Positions 26,903-35,051 of a stretch of DNA of 64,000 nucleotides are shown one piece after another; position 1 is the first letter of the stretch; each line of letters starts with the position of its first letter. The notes under the pieces are model-generated. The model was not told the DNA's origin, made no database searches, and saw only the letters and a list, made by a program, of their open reading frames with translations. This DNA is from Butyrivibrio sp. LC3010 (GTDB lineage: Bacteria; Bacillota; Clostridia; Lachnospirales; Lachnospiraceae): assembly GCF_000424385.1 (NCBI RefSeq), contig NZ_AUJU01000005.1, forward strand, positions 124,001 through 188,000, written 5' to 3'. Position numbers and translations under genes: made by a program.

Positions 26903-27001
26903 TATACCCCAAAGGGTATAAAATAATGCAAAATATCAATATTACACCCTATAAGGTATAAAATAACTAGTATGAGTTGAAATTATACCTTATAGGGTGT
27001 A
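26903..27001 (+). promoter_or_regulatory. triple palindromic operator of the hip module
   Basis: Three related sites precede hipB. Site 1 is TATACCC-CAAA-GGGTATA (26903-26920), a perfect palindrome. Sites 2 (26943-26960) and 3 (26984-27001) are TACACCCTATAAGGTATA and its exact reverse complement. HipB-family repressors bind palindromes with a TATCC/GGATA-like core, so these are probable autoregulatory operators. A TTGAAA at 26977 could be the -35 box, putting site 3 between it and a poor -10 near 27000. Confidence 0.7.
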
Positions 27002-27011
27002 AATTTATATT

Positions 27012-27224
27012 ATGAATAAAATAGCAGAATATATAAAAACAGAACGAAAAAAGGCAGGTTTAACTCAGGAAGAATTTGCACTACGTGCAGGTCTTGGGCT
27101 TAGATTTGTGCGTGAACTTGAACAGGGAAAAGAGACCGTACGCATGGACAAAGTTAACCAGGCACTCACCATGTTTGGAATGGAAGCAGTCCCAGGGGAA
27201 TTATCGCGCGATATAGATGTTTGA
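27012..27224 (+). CDS. hipB: HipB-like Xre-family antitoxin/repressor
   Basis: This 70-residue protein is a single Xre-type helix-turn-helix (IKTERKKAGLTQEEFALRAG, LGLRFVRELEQGKETV) with the short C-terminal strand seen in HipB. It is encoded next to hipS and hipT and behind palindromic operators. In hipBST modules HipB represses the operon and strengthens inhibition. The ATG is 10 bases after the last operator. Confidence 0.85.
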   Translation: MNKIAEYIKTERKKAGLTQEEFALRAGLGLRFVRELEQGKETVRMDKVNQALTMFGMEAVPGELSRDIDV

Positions 27225-27250
27225 TTAAAAATATTTACAGGTGAAAAATT

Positions 27251-27571
27251 ATGAGTAGAATAGGCAAGGTTTATGTTCAGGGAATTCCGGTGGGAGAAAT
27301 ATCCGAAGAGGATGATGGTTACTTGTTCAAATACTATGAGTCATATTTACAAAATGAAGGAGCATTAGCCGTAAGCTTGACACTACCTTTGCAAAGTGAA
27401 GAGTATAAATCAAATGTCTTATTCCCTTTTTTTGATGGGCTCATACCAGAGGGGTGGCTTTTAAATGTTGTAGAGCGGAATTGGAAGGTAGACAGTAAGG
27501 ATAGATTTGGGTTAATGCTTGCATCGTGCCGTGATTGTATAGGAGATGTCTGTGTGGAGGCTGTTGAATGA
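27251..27571 (+). CDS. hipS: HipS-like protein (HipA N-terminal subdomain as separate antitoxin)
   Basis: This 106-residue protein matches the N-terminal subdomain of HipA kinases: KVYVQGIPVGEISEEDDGYL, then VSLTLPLQ and FFDGLIPEGWLLNVV. In the tripartite HipBST system this domain is a separate antitoxin that inhibits the kinase. It lies 26 bases after hipB and overlaps hipT by 4 bases. The length equals that of the split-off domain. Confidence 0.82.
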   Translation: MSRIGKVYVQGIPVGEISEEDDGYLFKYYESYLQNEGALAVSLTLPLQSEEYKSNVLFPFFDGLIPEGWLLNVVERNWKVDSKDRFGLMLASCRDCIGDVCVEAVE

Positions 27572-28512
27572 GATGTTTATGCTGTAATAAGGAAATAAAT
27601 GTTGCAGATGTGGAGTCGGTAAGAATAGGATGGCATAAGAAATGTGTCAAAAAATTCTTTGGTACAGAACATCTTCCGGAATTGGATATTGATGATGAAA
27701 CATTTGAGAAAATGGCAGATGCAGCTGTAAATAAAGGGCTTACTATTCCCGGAGTCCAGAAGAAACTATCTGTTCATTTAAGCAGAGATGCCGGAGTATC
27801 CAAACTGACTATAATAGATTATCCAGCAGGATATATCATTAAACCACAATCTGCGATTTATAAGTATCTGCCCGAGGCAGAGTTCATGGTAATGAAGATG
27901 GCCGAGGCTATAGGTATAAAAACAGTACCTTGCGCACTTATCAAGACAGATGGCAGTTACACCTATATTACTAAAAGAGTTGACAGAAATAAGAGCAAAA
28001 TGCTGGCTATGGAGGACTTTTGCCAACTTTCCGAAAGAATGACAAGTGACAAATATAGAGGCTCCTATGAAAACTGCGGAAAAGTTATAAAAAAATATTC
28101 ACAAAATATTGGAATTGATTTGGCAGAGCTATATTATAGGCTCTTGTTTTGTTTTGTGACCGGTAATTCCGATATGCATTTGAAGAATTTTTCACTTATC
28201 GAAAATGCTCCTGGAAATAGAATATATGGTTTATCACCTGCATATGATTTATTACCAGTGAACCTACTTCTTCCGGAAGATCTGGATCAAATGGCATTGT
28301 CATTAAATGGTAAAAAAAGAAATATCAGGAAAAAGGACTGGATGATACTTGCTGACAATTTTGGACTTACGGAAAGAGTGGCAACAAACTTGATCGGTAA
28401 AATCAAGGGTGCAAAAGATGTAATCATTAATGAGATAGGATTCTCATATTTACCGGAAAAAATGAAGGAAGATATGATAAAAATTGTAGAAGCTAGAATG
28501 GCAGTGATTTAG
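27568..28512 (+). CDS. hipT: HipT-like serine/threonine kinase toxin
   Basis: The 314-residue protein has the HipA kinase core: Gly-rich loop LTIPGVQKKL (58-67), ATP-site KP in YIIKPQS, catalytic GNSDMHLKN (199-207, Asp202) and AYD (225-227). E. coli HipT phosphorylates tryptophanyl-tRNA synthetase and arrests growth; that target is an inference here. A Cys-rich N-terminus (MRCLCCNKEI, then GWHKKC) may bind zinc, a common extension in this subgroup. The G-loop pair is T-I, where HipT has S-I-S type residues. It starts within hipS and completes the module. Confidence 0.85.
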   Translation: MRCLCCNKEINVADVESVRIGWHKKCVKKFFGTEHLPELDIDDETFEKMADAAVNKGLTIPGVQKKLSVHLSRDAGVSKLTIIDYPAGYIIKPQSAIYKYLPEAEFMVMKMAEAIGIKTVPCALIKTDGSYTYITKRVDRNKSKMLAMEDFCQLSERMTSDKYRGSYENCGKVIKKYSQNIGIDLAELYYRLLFCFVTGNSDMHLKNFSLIENAPGNRIYGLSPAYDLLPVNLLLPEDLDQMALSLNGKKRNIRKKDWMILADNFGLTERVATNLIGKIKGAKDVIINEIGFSYLPEKMKEDMIKIVEARMAVI

Positions 28513-28606
28513 AATTAGGCTGTGATGTGATGAAAAACGAAAAGTTGATATACAATTTCGGTCAGCGTATTGAATTTGTACATGACTTTAAAAATTTCCA
28601 TATAAT

Positions 28607-28637
28607 TTCAAGAATTTTGTGAAAACTATGGTATAAT
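28607..28637 (+). promoter_or_regulatory. extended -10 promoter of the glycan cluster
   Basis: TATAAT at 28632-28637 is preceded by TG at 28629-28630, an extended -10 element; a weak -35 (TTCAAG, 28607-28612) lies 19 bases upstream. The transcript would have a leader of about 210 bases containing a terminator. The 28513-28852 gap holds this promoter and leader and no convincing gene. Confidence 0.65.
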
Positions 28638-28765
28638 ATTATTATATTTTTCAAAGCTTGCACCGTGACAACTTCAAATTTGATTTTTGCTTTACAGGAT
28701 TGCTTAGATGTAATATTGCAAAGGAAAAAGAACAACAGTCAGAAACAAATTAATAGAATTATTAA

Positions 28766-28813
28766 CCACCGTAAAGCAGAGATGAAATATGAAGCTGCTA
28801 TGCGGTGGTTTTT
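28766..28813 (+). terminator. leader terminator upstream of the glycan operon
   Basis: CCACCG...AGCAG (28766-28779) pairs with CTGCT...CGGTGG (to 28808) with a small internal loop, followed by TTTTTATATT. It lies between the promoter and the first gene, so most transcripts would stop here unless antiterminated. The LoaP gene two genes on is the likely antiterminator. Confidence 0.7.
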
Positions 28814-28852
28814 ATATTATGGTATGTTAGCGTTTTCGATTGAGGGGAGAAA

Positions 28853-29851
28853 ATGATACGAATTGGCATAATCGGTACCGGAAGAATTGCCGGTAGAGCC
28901 GTTAATGAAATAAAAGAGGTTGAAGACCTCTGTCTTTTTTCTGTATTTAATCCCGATAAAGAACACGCAGAAGAATTTGCAAAAAAATATAATATTGATC
29001 ACGCATATTCTGATATAGATGACTTCCTTGAAAGTGTTGATGCGATTTACATTGCTTCGCCGCACGGAACACATTATGAATATGCTAGAAAAGCACTGAC
29101 AAAGAAAAAGCACGTGCTCTGTGAAAAACCAATGGTACTAAGCGGCAGTGAAGTCAGAAATCTTTATGAAATAGCTGAAAGTAACAACATTATTTTGATG
29201 GAAGCCATAAAAACAGCTTATTGTCCCGGATTTCAGAAACTTGAAGAGGTAGTAAAAAGTAGTGCTATCGGCAGCGTAATTGACGTAGAAGCAGCATTTA
29301 CAAGACTTACAGATGGAAATGTAAGAGAACTTACTGACATAACAAATGGTGGGGCGTTCACAGAATTTGGCAGTTATACTATGCTTCCGATATTTAGATT
29401 TCTAGGCACAGACTATAGGCAGGTGTTTTATCATTCAATTCCTGTTAAGCATAGCGAGGGTGTGGACGGCTACACAAAAGCTATATTTAAATATGAAAAT
29501 AAATTCGCCACGGCAAAGACAGGACTAACAGTTAAAAGTGAAGGTCAGCTTCTGATATCTGGAACACTAGGATATATACTTGTTCCTTCTCCCTGGTGGC
29601 TTACAAGATATTTTGAAGTACGCCATGAAGACCCGAAACAAATTGAGAAGTATGAATGTGAATTTGAAGGGGATGGCTTAAGATACGAATTTAAGGAATT
29701 TTGTAAAAGAATTAGTCATGACACAGGAGAGATACCGAAAGGCGTAGAACATAATAACTGTCACAAGGATATAGAAGAACTACTTAATCGAGAGAAGTGC
29801 GAGGCAGTAGCACGGGCAGAAGTCTTTGAAAAAATGCTGAAGGACAGATGA
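28853..29851 (+). CDS. Gfo/Idh/MocA family oxidoreductase
   Basis: This 332-residue NAD(P)-dependent oxidoreductase has the N-terminal Rossmann loop (RIGIIGTGRIAGRA), the EKP motif (HVLCEKPMVLSG) typical of the family, and the C-terminal alpha/beta domain (NGGAFTEFGSYTMLPIFRF). It is a paralog of the C-terminal half of the fusion protein encoded at 30777-32129; both share YIASP, EFGSYTMLPIF or EYGSYTMLPIF, and SPWWL. A role in making or interconverting a sugar or polyol precursor for the downstream cluster is inferred. It starts 40 bases past the leader terminator. Confidence 0.82.
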   Translation: MIRIGIIGTGRIAGRAVNEIKEVEDLCLFSVFNPDKEHAEEFAKKYNIDHAYSDIDDFLESVDAIYIASPHGTHYEYARKALTKKKHVLCEKPMVLSGSEVRNLYEIAESNNIILMEAIKTAYCPGFQKLEEVVKSSAIGSVIDVEAAFTRLTDGNVRELTDITNGGAFTEFGSYTMLPIFRFLGTDYRQVFYHSIPVKHSEGVDGYTKAIFKYENKFATAKTGLTVKSEGQLLISGTLGYILVPSPWWLTRYFEVRHEDPKQIEKYECEFEGDGLRYEFKEFCKRISHDTGEIPKGVEHNNCHKDIEELLNREKCEAVARAEVFEKMLKDR

Positions 29852-29860
29852 GGAACATAA

Positions 29861-30649
29861 ATGGCAGACACCTGGTACGTGGTTCAGGTCAAGAGCGGTG
29901 ATGAACACGAGCTTAGACTACTAATAGAAAACCGAAGCGGCAATGATCTGAAAGGGAAATGTTTTGTGCCACTTTATGAAGAAGTAAGAAGAAGTGGTGG
30001 TAAGTGTAACATATATTTCAGGCGACTTTTTCCGGGATATATATTTGTTGAAAGTGATAATCCACAGAACATATTTGAGAATTTAAAGAAGGTCCCAGAA
30101 TTCACCAAACTTCTTGGAACCGTGGAAGATGATGGTACTAAGTTATTCATACCAATTGGGGATAAGGATAGAGAATTCCTTCAGACACTTTTTACGGATG
30201 GAATGATGCATGTTAGCTATGTTCATATGGCTAAAAATGGAAGAATAGATAAAATTGTGGGGCCTTTGGCAAATTACAAAGATCATATAACAAAATTGGA
30301 AATGCGACATAGAATGGCCGTAGTTGAAGCAGAAATGTTCGGAAAAAAGAGAAAAGTACGATTTGGCTTATGGACAGATGATGATCCTGCTCTTCCGCAA
30401 TTGCAAAGGCAGTTAGATATATTCGACAACGATGAAAACAATAAAGGAGATGTGCTTACAGGAACTGTAGCTATAGATATCGGAATCCACGTTGGCGATA
30501 AAGTCGTCGATGAAACCGGAATATATGGTGAACAGATTTTTACAGTAGAAAAAGTAAATGCGAAGCACAGAACCGTGATTTCTTCATTTGAAATGTATGG
30601 GACTACCGCAAGAATAGAGCTTAGAGCAGATGATGTCAAAGTAATATAA
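29861..30649 (+). CDS. loaP: LoaP-type NusG paralog (processive antiterminator)
   Basis: The 262-residue protein has a NusG-N-terminal domain (DTWYVVQVKSGDEHELR; YFRRLFPGYIFVES) and a C-terminal KOW-type domain (VGDKVVDETGIYGEQIFTVE). Specialised NusG paralogs of this kind in Firmicutes, named LoaP, antiterminate long polysaccharide or natural-product operons. The usual NusG is about 180 residues; the extra ~80 between the domains include a charged segment. It lies second in the operon after a leader terminator, so it may also control its own expression. Confidence 0.85.
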   Translation: MADTWYVVQVKSGDEHELRLLIENRSGNDLKGKCFVPLYEEVRRSGGKCNIYFRRLFPGYIFVESDNPQNIFENLKKVPEFTKLLGTVEDDGTKLFIPIGDKDREFLQTLFTDGMMHVSYVHMAKNGRIDKIVGPLANYKDHITKLEMRHRMAVVEAEMFGKKRKVRFGLWTDDDPALPQLQRQLDIFDNDENNKGDVLTGTVAIDIGIHVGDKVVDETGIYGEQIFTVEKVNAKHRTVISSFEMYGTTARIELRADDVKVI

Positions 30650-30659
30650 CTCAAAATAT

Positions 30660-30686
30660 TATAAAAATCTAAAGATGGTCCGATAT
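30660..30686 (+). promoter_or_regulatory. possible sigma-28-like promoter before the fusion gene
   Basis: TCCGATAT at 30679-30686 is identical to the -10 octamer of three flagellar promoters here. TATA lies 15 bases upstream and TAAA 13 bases upstream, so the -35 is imperfect. A leader of about 90 bases with a 6-bp stem (30705/30735) follows. If real, it would tie part of the glycan cluster to flagellar gene control. Confidence 0.42.
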
Positions 30687-30776
30687 ATATAAGAAGTAAT
30701 AAGTATTCTTGTGGATAAAGCAGTGAAAACTCATAAGAATCAGTAGTAACTGTGATATAGGGTAGAGGGCACGCCA

Positions 30777-32129
30777 ATGAAAAAGGTCATAACCTACGGT
30801 TCATTTGATTTATTTCATGAAGGACATTATAGGATTCTCGAACGTGCTAAGGCACTTGGAGATTATCTTATTGTGGGTGTGACCACAGAACATTTTGACA
30901 GGCAAAGAGGGAAACTTAATCTGGTTGACTCAATAATGACCAGAATAGAAAATGTGCGGCATACAGGCTTTGCAGATGAAATCATAGTTGAAGATCATGT
31001 GGGGCAAAAGGTAGAGGACGTACAGAAGTATGGAATTGATACCTTTGTGCTTGGGTCTGACTGGGAAGGGAAATTTGATTACCTGAAAAAATACTGCAAT
31101 GTGGTCTATCTTGAGAGAACCCCCAATATATCATCTACTTTTTTAAGACATGACAGAATGAGGTTGATCAAGCTGGGAATAGTAGGTACAGGTAGAATTG
31201 CCATAAGATTCATAGATGAAACCAAATATGTATCAGGTGTGGAGGCAGTAGCGGCATACAATCCGGATGAGATAAGTCTTAGCAATTTTGCAGTTAACTA
31301 TCCGGTTCTTACTTTTTCAGATTATTTTGATGAATTTTTAAATGAAATAGATGCAGTTTATATAGCGTCTCCTAACGAGACCCATGCAGATTATGTCAGG
31401 AAGGCTATATTAGCAGACAAACATGTACTATGCGAGAAGCCAATGACCTTCACCTATGATGAAGCAGTAGAGATGTATGGACTTGCACATGATCACGGTG
31501 TAGTCCTGATGGAAGGAATAAGGGCAGCGTATCTTCCTGGATTTCAGCAGCTCCTTACAGTAGCTACAAACGGGAGCATAGGAGATATTTGTGATATAGA
31601 TGCATGTTTCACAAGAATTGGTGGGAAAAACACTCGAGAAATGTCAGATGTAAAATATGGCGGAGCGTTTATGGAATATGGAAGTTATACAATGCTTCCA
31701 ATATTTAAACTATTTGGCACAGAATACGAGGACATAAGGATAGATTCCATTCTTGGTGAAGGCGGAATTGACAGATTCACGCGAGTACAGTTTTTATATA
31801 AAGATCGAATGGCTACATCAAAAACAGGAGCCGGAGTAAAGTCTGAAGGACAACTTGTAATATCAGGGACAGAAGGATACATAATTGCTCAATCTCCCTG
31901 GTGGCTCATTCAGAGCTTTGACGTGAGATACGAGGATCCCGATAAGGTAGATCACTACGATTCACCATTTATCGGTGGCAGCGGTTTTAGATATGAGATC
32001 GCGGAATTCCTTGGCAAAATCAATAAGACAAGTGGCACGGATTATAAACTAACATCCCAGGAATCAATAGCTATGGCTAAAGTCGTAGAAAAATTCATGG
32101 GAATTCGAAGGCAACAGCAAGGCTGGTAG
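30777..32129 (+). CDS. cytidylyltransferase/Gfo-Idh oxidoreductase fusion
   Basis: Residues 1 to about 128 form a TagD-like nucleotidyltransferase (ITYGSFDLFHEGHYRILERA with HEGH in the HxGH position; LGSDWEGKFDYLKKY; ISSTFLRHD). Residues ~130-450 form a Gfo/Idh oxidoreductase (LGIVGTGRIAIRFIDE; HVLCEKPMTFTYDEA) closely related to the protein at 28853. A reductase joined to a CDP-activating enzyme recalls ribulose-5-phosphate reductase/CDP-ribitol synthetases, but those use a different reductase fold. It likely makes and activates one polyol-phosphate-type precursor; the substrate is unknown. It follows loaP by 127 bases. Confidence 0.85.
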   Translation: MKKVITYGSFDLFHEGHYRILERAKALGDYLIVGVTTEHFDRQRGKLNLVDSIMTRIENVRHTGFADEIIVEDHVGQKVEDVQKYGIDTFVLGSDWEGKFDYLKKYCNVVYLERTPNISSTFLRHDRMRLIKLGIVGTGRIAIRFIDETKYVSGVEAVAAYNPDEISLSNFAVNYPVLTFSDYFDEFLNEIDAVYIASPNETHADYVRKAILADKHVLCEKPMTFTYDEAVEMYGLAHDHGVVLMEGIRAAYLPGFQQLLTVATNGSIGDICDIDACFTRIGGKNTREMSDVKYGGAFMEYGSYTMLPIFKLFGTEYEDIRIDSILGEGGIDRFTRVQFLYKDRMATSKTGAGVKSEGQLVISGTEGYIIAQSPWWLIQSFDVRYEDPDKVDHYDSPFIGGSGFRYEIAEFLGKINKTSGTDYKLTSQESIAMAKVVEKFMGIRRQQQGW

Positions 32130-32231
32130 GTATTTTTAAAGAAATAAAGCAGGCAGCAGGGCTTGAAGATAGGTATTTTTAGATGTAATGCAGGCAGTCA
32201 GCTGTTAGATATTTTTATGAAGCATTGTAGG
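32127..32231 (+). repeat. three imperfect direct repeats after the fusion gene
   Basis: TAGGTATTTTT...GCAGGCAG occurs at 32127-32156 and 32170-32197, and a decayed copy TAGATATTTTT...TGTAGG at 32206-32231. The rest of the gap 32130-32571 has no gene I can support; its base composition and broken frames suggest remnant DNA. Confidence 0.5.
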
Positions 32232-32571
32232 TATCAGGGCGGTTATACTGACGGTGCCAAAGATGCGGACATATTGAGGGGAAGGTAGTTACATCAAGAG
32301 ATTGGTGTGATGTGGCGAAGCTCGGTCAAAATGCGCAATCAAAATACAACTTGACAATAGCAAAGTTAAAAGATAATATGATTACTGTTCAAATGCCATA
32401 AAGGTATCCGGGCAAATCGCTCAAATAGTTCCATGAATACTACTAATTATCAGGGATTGTTGTATGAAGTTTTGTTCTGCTGATTGCTTATTATAGTAAT
32501 TAGTAAATCTGATTAATTCTTCGTCCTTTATGGATATTTGAAATGGTAGTCATAAAGGAGGATAATTATGT

Positions 32572-33438
32572 ATGACAGAAGACACTATTGTAACTATTAA
32601 CAGGGAACACAAGGACAGACTCTTTAACTTTATCTTTGGAACAGAGGCTAATCGAAAATGGACATTGCAACTGTATAACGCTGTTAACGGTTCAGACTAT
32701 GAGGATGAGACACAGATAGCATTCAATACACTTCAGAATTACTTATATGTAAGTATGAAAAATGACACATCGTTTGTCATAGCAGGAAGTATGAATTTGT
32801 ATGAACATCAATCTACATATAATCCCAATATGCCATTAAGGATGTTAAGATATTTAAGTAGTCTGTATTCAAAATATATTGCTGATAATTCGCTGGATAT
32901 TTTTGGAGAAACAATAATACAGTTACCGGTACCAAAACTTGTGGTATTCTATAATGGAGATAGAGAAGTAGATGATGAGACAACACTTCGATTAAGTGAT
33001 AGTTTTTTACCTGAGCAGAAAGGTAGATCTGACATTGAAGTTAAGGTGAGGATGCTTAATATAAATAGCGGGCACAACGATAAGATATTTCAGGTCTGCA
33101 AACCACTTAGTGAATATTCGTGGCTCATTGACAGAATAAAAAAAACTAAGAACCTGGAAGGCATAGAAAACGCTGTGACTAAAGCTATAGACCAGATGCC
33201 AAATGATTTTGAAATTAAAAGATTTCTCACCAGTTTTAAACAGGAGGTTATTGATATGATGCTTGCAGAAGAACAGGAAATCAATGCACTTGAACTAATA
33301 GCTAAGGCGAATGAGAAAAAAGGTAAAATAATTGCCAGGTATGAGGATGGCATGTCGATAGCAGAGATTGCTAATAGAATGAACATTTCTACAAAATTTG
33401 TAGAGAATATGTTAACTGAAGCAGGTTTACTTAAATGA
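32572..33438 (+). CDS. Rpn-family putative nuclease/transposase-like protein
   Basis: This 288-residue protein has the Rpn/PD-(D/E)XK layout: a helical N-terminus (DRLFNFIFGTEANRKWTLQL), a core with GSMNLYEHQSTYNPNMPLRM and PVPKLVVFYNG, and a C-terminal helix-turn-helix-like segment (ARYEDGMSIAEIANRMNIST). Rpn proteins are recombination-promoting or defence-related nucleases often scattered in many copies in Lachnospiraceae. An ATG at 32568 is out of frame and yields only ten codons; the ATG at 32572 is nine bases from AAAGGAGG. It interrupts the glycan gene order. Confidence 0.75.
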   Translation: MTEDTIVTINREHKDRLFNFIFGTEANRKWTLQLYNAVNGSDYEDETQIAFNTLQNYLYVSMKNDTSFVIAGSMNLYEHQSTYNPNMPLRMLRYLSSLYSKYIADNSLDIFGETIIQLPVPKLVVFYNGDREVDDETTLRLSDSFLPEQKGRSDIEVKVRMLNINSGHNDKIFQVCKPLSEYSWLIDRIKKTKNLEGIENAVTKAIDQMPNDFEIKRFLTSFKQEVIDMMLAEEQEINALELIAKANEKKGKIIARYEDGMSIAEIANRMNISTKFVENMLTEAGLLK

Positions 33439-33488
33439 TTTTAGGTTCAAAGGTAATGGTATAAGAAATAATAGAATAAGACAAATTA

Positions 33489-33511
33489 AGCGCAGCGTAG
33501 GCTGCGCTTTT
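33489..33511 (+). terminator. intrinsic terminator, GCGCAGC hairpin (copy 2 of 3)
   Basis: AGCGCAGC-GTAG-GCTGCGC followed by TTTT ends the Rpn gene. The stem is identical to those at 25354 and 35052. Confidence 0.82.
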
Positions 33512-33531
33512 ATAATACAAAAAATGATGAC

Positions 33532-33604
33532 TTTTTGTGGGCAAAAGCGGAAATCGCCCACAAAAATCCTGCCTTCGGCAGGACACGCCCCTCGCTTCGC
33601 GAGG
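33532..33604 (+). other. run of three adjacent hairpins, possible structured RNA or repeat
   Basis: Three inverted repeats lie end to end: TTTTTGTGGGC/GCCCACAAAAA (33532-33566), TCCTGCC-TTC-GGCAGGA (33567-33583) and CCTCGC-TTC-GCGAGG (33590-33604). They occupy the gap 33439-33802, which holds no gene. They could be a small non-coding RNA, a transcript end or a dispersed palindromic repeat. Confidence 0.5.
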
Positions 33605-33802
33605 ACCTGGTCCAATACGATTCCCGTTTTTCTGAGGAAAACAGGAATCTATACATTATTAAGAATTTATAGGTATATCTTCGAATGAACAAAACAAGAG
33701 GAGAACTATCAAGTTAACTAAACTGAATTGAACATTCTACTAACTATGTTTATAATATTACTTTAGATGTAATAACATTAAAAGGAAGGCAGATTATACC
33801 TA

Positions 33803-35014
33803 ATGGGAATGTACCTGGATCCAGGAAGTGAGAGCTTTGTAAAAGCTATCAAATCTGATATATACATAGATAAAACCGGATTACTTGATATATTGAATTC
33901 GAATATTGGAAAAGAGAAGTGCTTTTTCGCAGTTAGCCGTCCGAGCAGATTTGGCAAATCCATGGCGGCAGGAATGATGGATGCTTATTACAGCCTTGGT
34001 TGCAATTCCAGGGAATTGTTTCAGAGCCTGGAAATCAGTAAGAAAGAAAACTTCGGAATATTTTTAAACAAATATCATGTTCTTCATATAGACATGTCTA
34101 CTTTCCTGAATGACGCAAAAGAGGGTGAAAATCCTGTCGACAACATGAACGATACTGTGCTGAATGAATTTAAGGAGGAACATTCAGATATAATAGATGA
34201 GACGATTACTACTGTTCCTAAAGCTATTGAAAAAGTTTGGAAGAAAGATGGAATAGGATTCATCATTATCATTGATGAATGGGACTGCATTATTCGCGAT
34301 GCAAAAGATGATAATAAACTGATAGAGTATTATCTTAAATATCTTCGTGGATTTTTTAAAACCGAGGAGGCTAAAAAGTGTGTTGCATTAGGCTATATTA
34401 CAGGTATATTGCCTATAAAAAAATATGATGGTGAATCTGCGATGAACAATTTTAGCGAATATACAATGATTTCGCCCAAAAATCTGGCGCCATACTTTGG
34501 ATTTACAAGAAAGGAAATAGAGCCATACCTGGAAAAGTATGATATGGAATTAGAAAAAATAGAGAAATGGTACGACGGGTATGAAATGGAAACGCTTAAT
34601 GCGGACAGAACCAGATCCTATGTTCATATGTACAATCCAAATTCTATAGTAGATGCTATTACTTTTAACAAAGTCGAGTCCTATTGGAAAAATACTGCGG
34701 GATTTAGACAACTAAATGATTACATTGGGTTAAATAAAGACGGACTTAAAGAAGCAGTCATTCATATGCTTTCGGGGGAAAAGATTCAGGTTGATGTCAG
34801 TACATTCCAAAATGATCTGACCAGTTTTTCATCAAAGGATGATGTTTTGACGGCCTTGATTCATATGGGGTATTTAGGATTTGATTCCAGGACAAATGAA
34901 ACTTATATTCCTAATGAAGAAGTCAGGGAGGTATTTAGCAGTGCAATAAAGGTAGGAAAATGGGAGGAAATCGCGGAGGCACTCAGAAACTCAGAAGAAC
35001 TACTGGAAGCATGA
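33803..35014 (+). CDS. AAA-ATPase-like protein, C-terminal nuclease domain missing
   Basis: The 403-residue protein matches the AAA-ATPase-like/DUF1703 family: P-loop RPSRFGKS (46-53), Walker B IIIIDEWD (~153-160), GYITGILPI and YDGY (KWYDGYEM). Family members usually run to 520-600 residues, with a C-terminal PD-(D/E)XK nuclease-like domain. This one stops after YIPNEEVREVFSSAIK, where that domain should begin, so it looks truncated. The frame is clean up to the stop at 35012, followed by a terminator. The family is common in genomes rich in accessory DNA; its function is poorly known. Confidence 0.75.
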   Translation: MGMYLDPGSESFVKAIKSDIYIDKTGLLDILNSNIGKEKCFFAVSRPSRFGKSMAAGMMDAYYSLGCNSRELFQSLEISKKENFGIFLNKYHVLHIDMSTFLNDAKEGENPVDNMNDTVLNEFKEEHSDIIDETITTVPKAIEKVWKKDGIGFIIIIDEWDCIIRDAKDDNKLIEYYLKYLRGFFKTEEAKKCVALGYITGILPIKKYDGESAMNNFSEYTMISPKNLAPYFGFTRKEIEPYLEKYDMELEKIEKWYDGYEMETLNADRTRSYVHMYNPNSIVDAITFNKVESYWKNTAGFRQLNDYIGLNKDGLKEAVIHMLSGEKIQVDVSTFQNDLTSFSSKDDVLTALIHMGYLGFDSRTNETYIPNEEVREVFSSAIKVGKWEEIAEALRNSEELLEA

Positions 35015-35051
35015 ACATAAGTCATAATAGAGTGTCGATAATAGATAGTTA

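Noticed and set aside
28665-28856. 63-codon open frame upstream of the Gfo/Idh gene
   Set aside because: It runs through the leader terminator, lacks a ribosome site and has no protein-like pattern.
33427-33692. Minus-strand open frames across the hairpin region after the Rpn gene
   Set aside because: They read through palindromes and a terminator and show no domain pattern.
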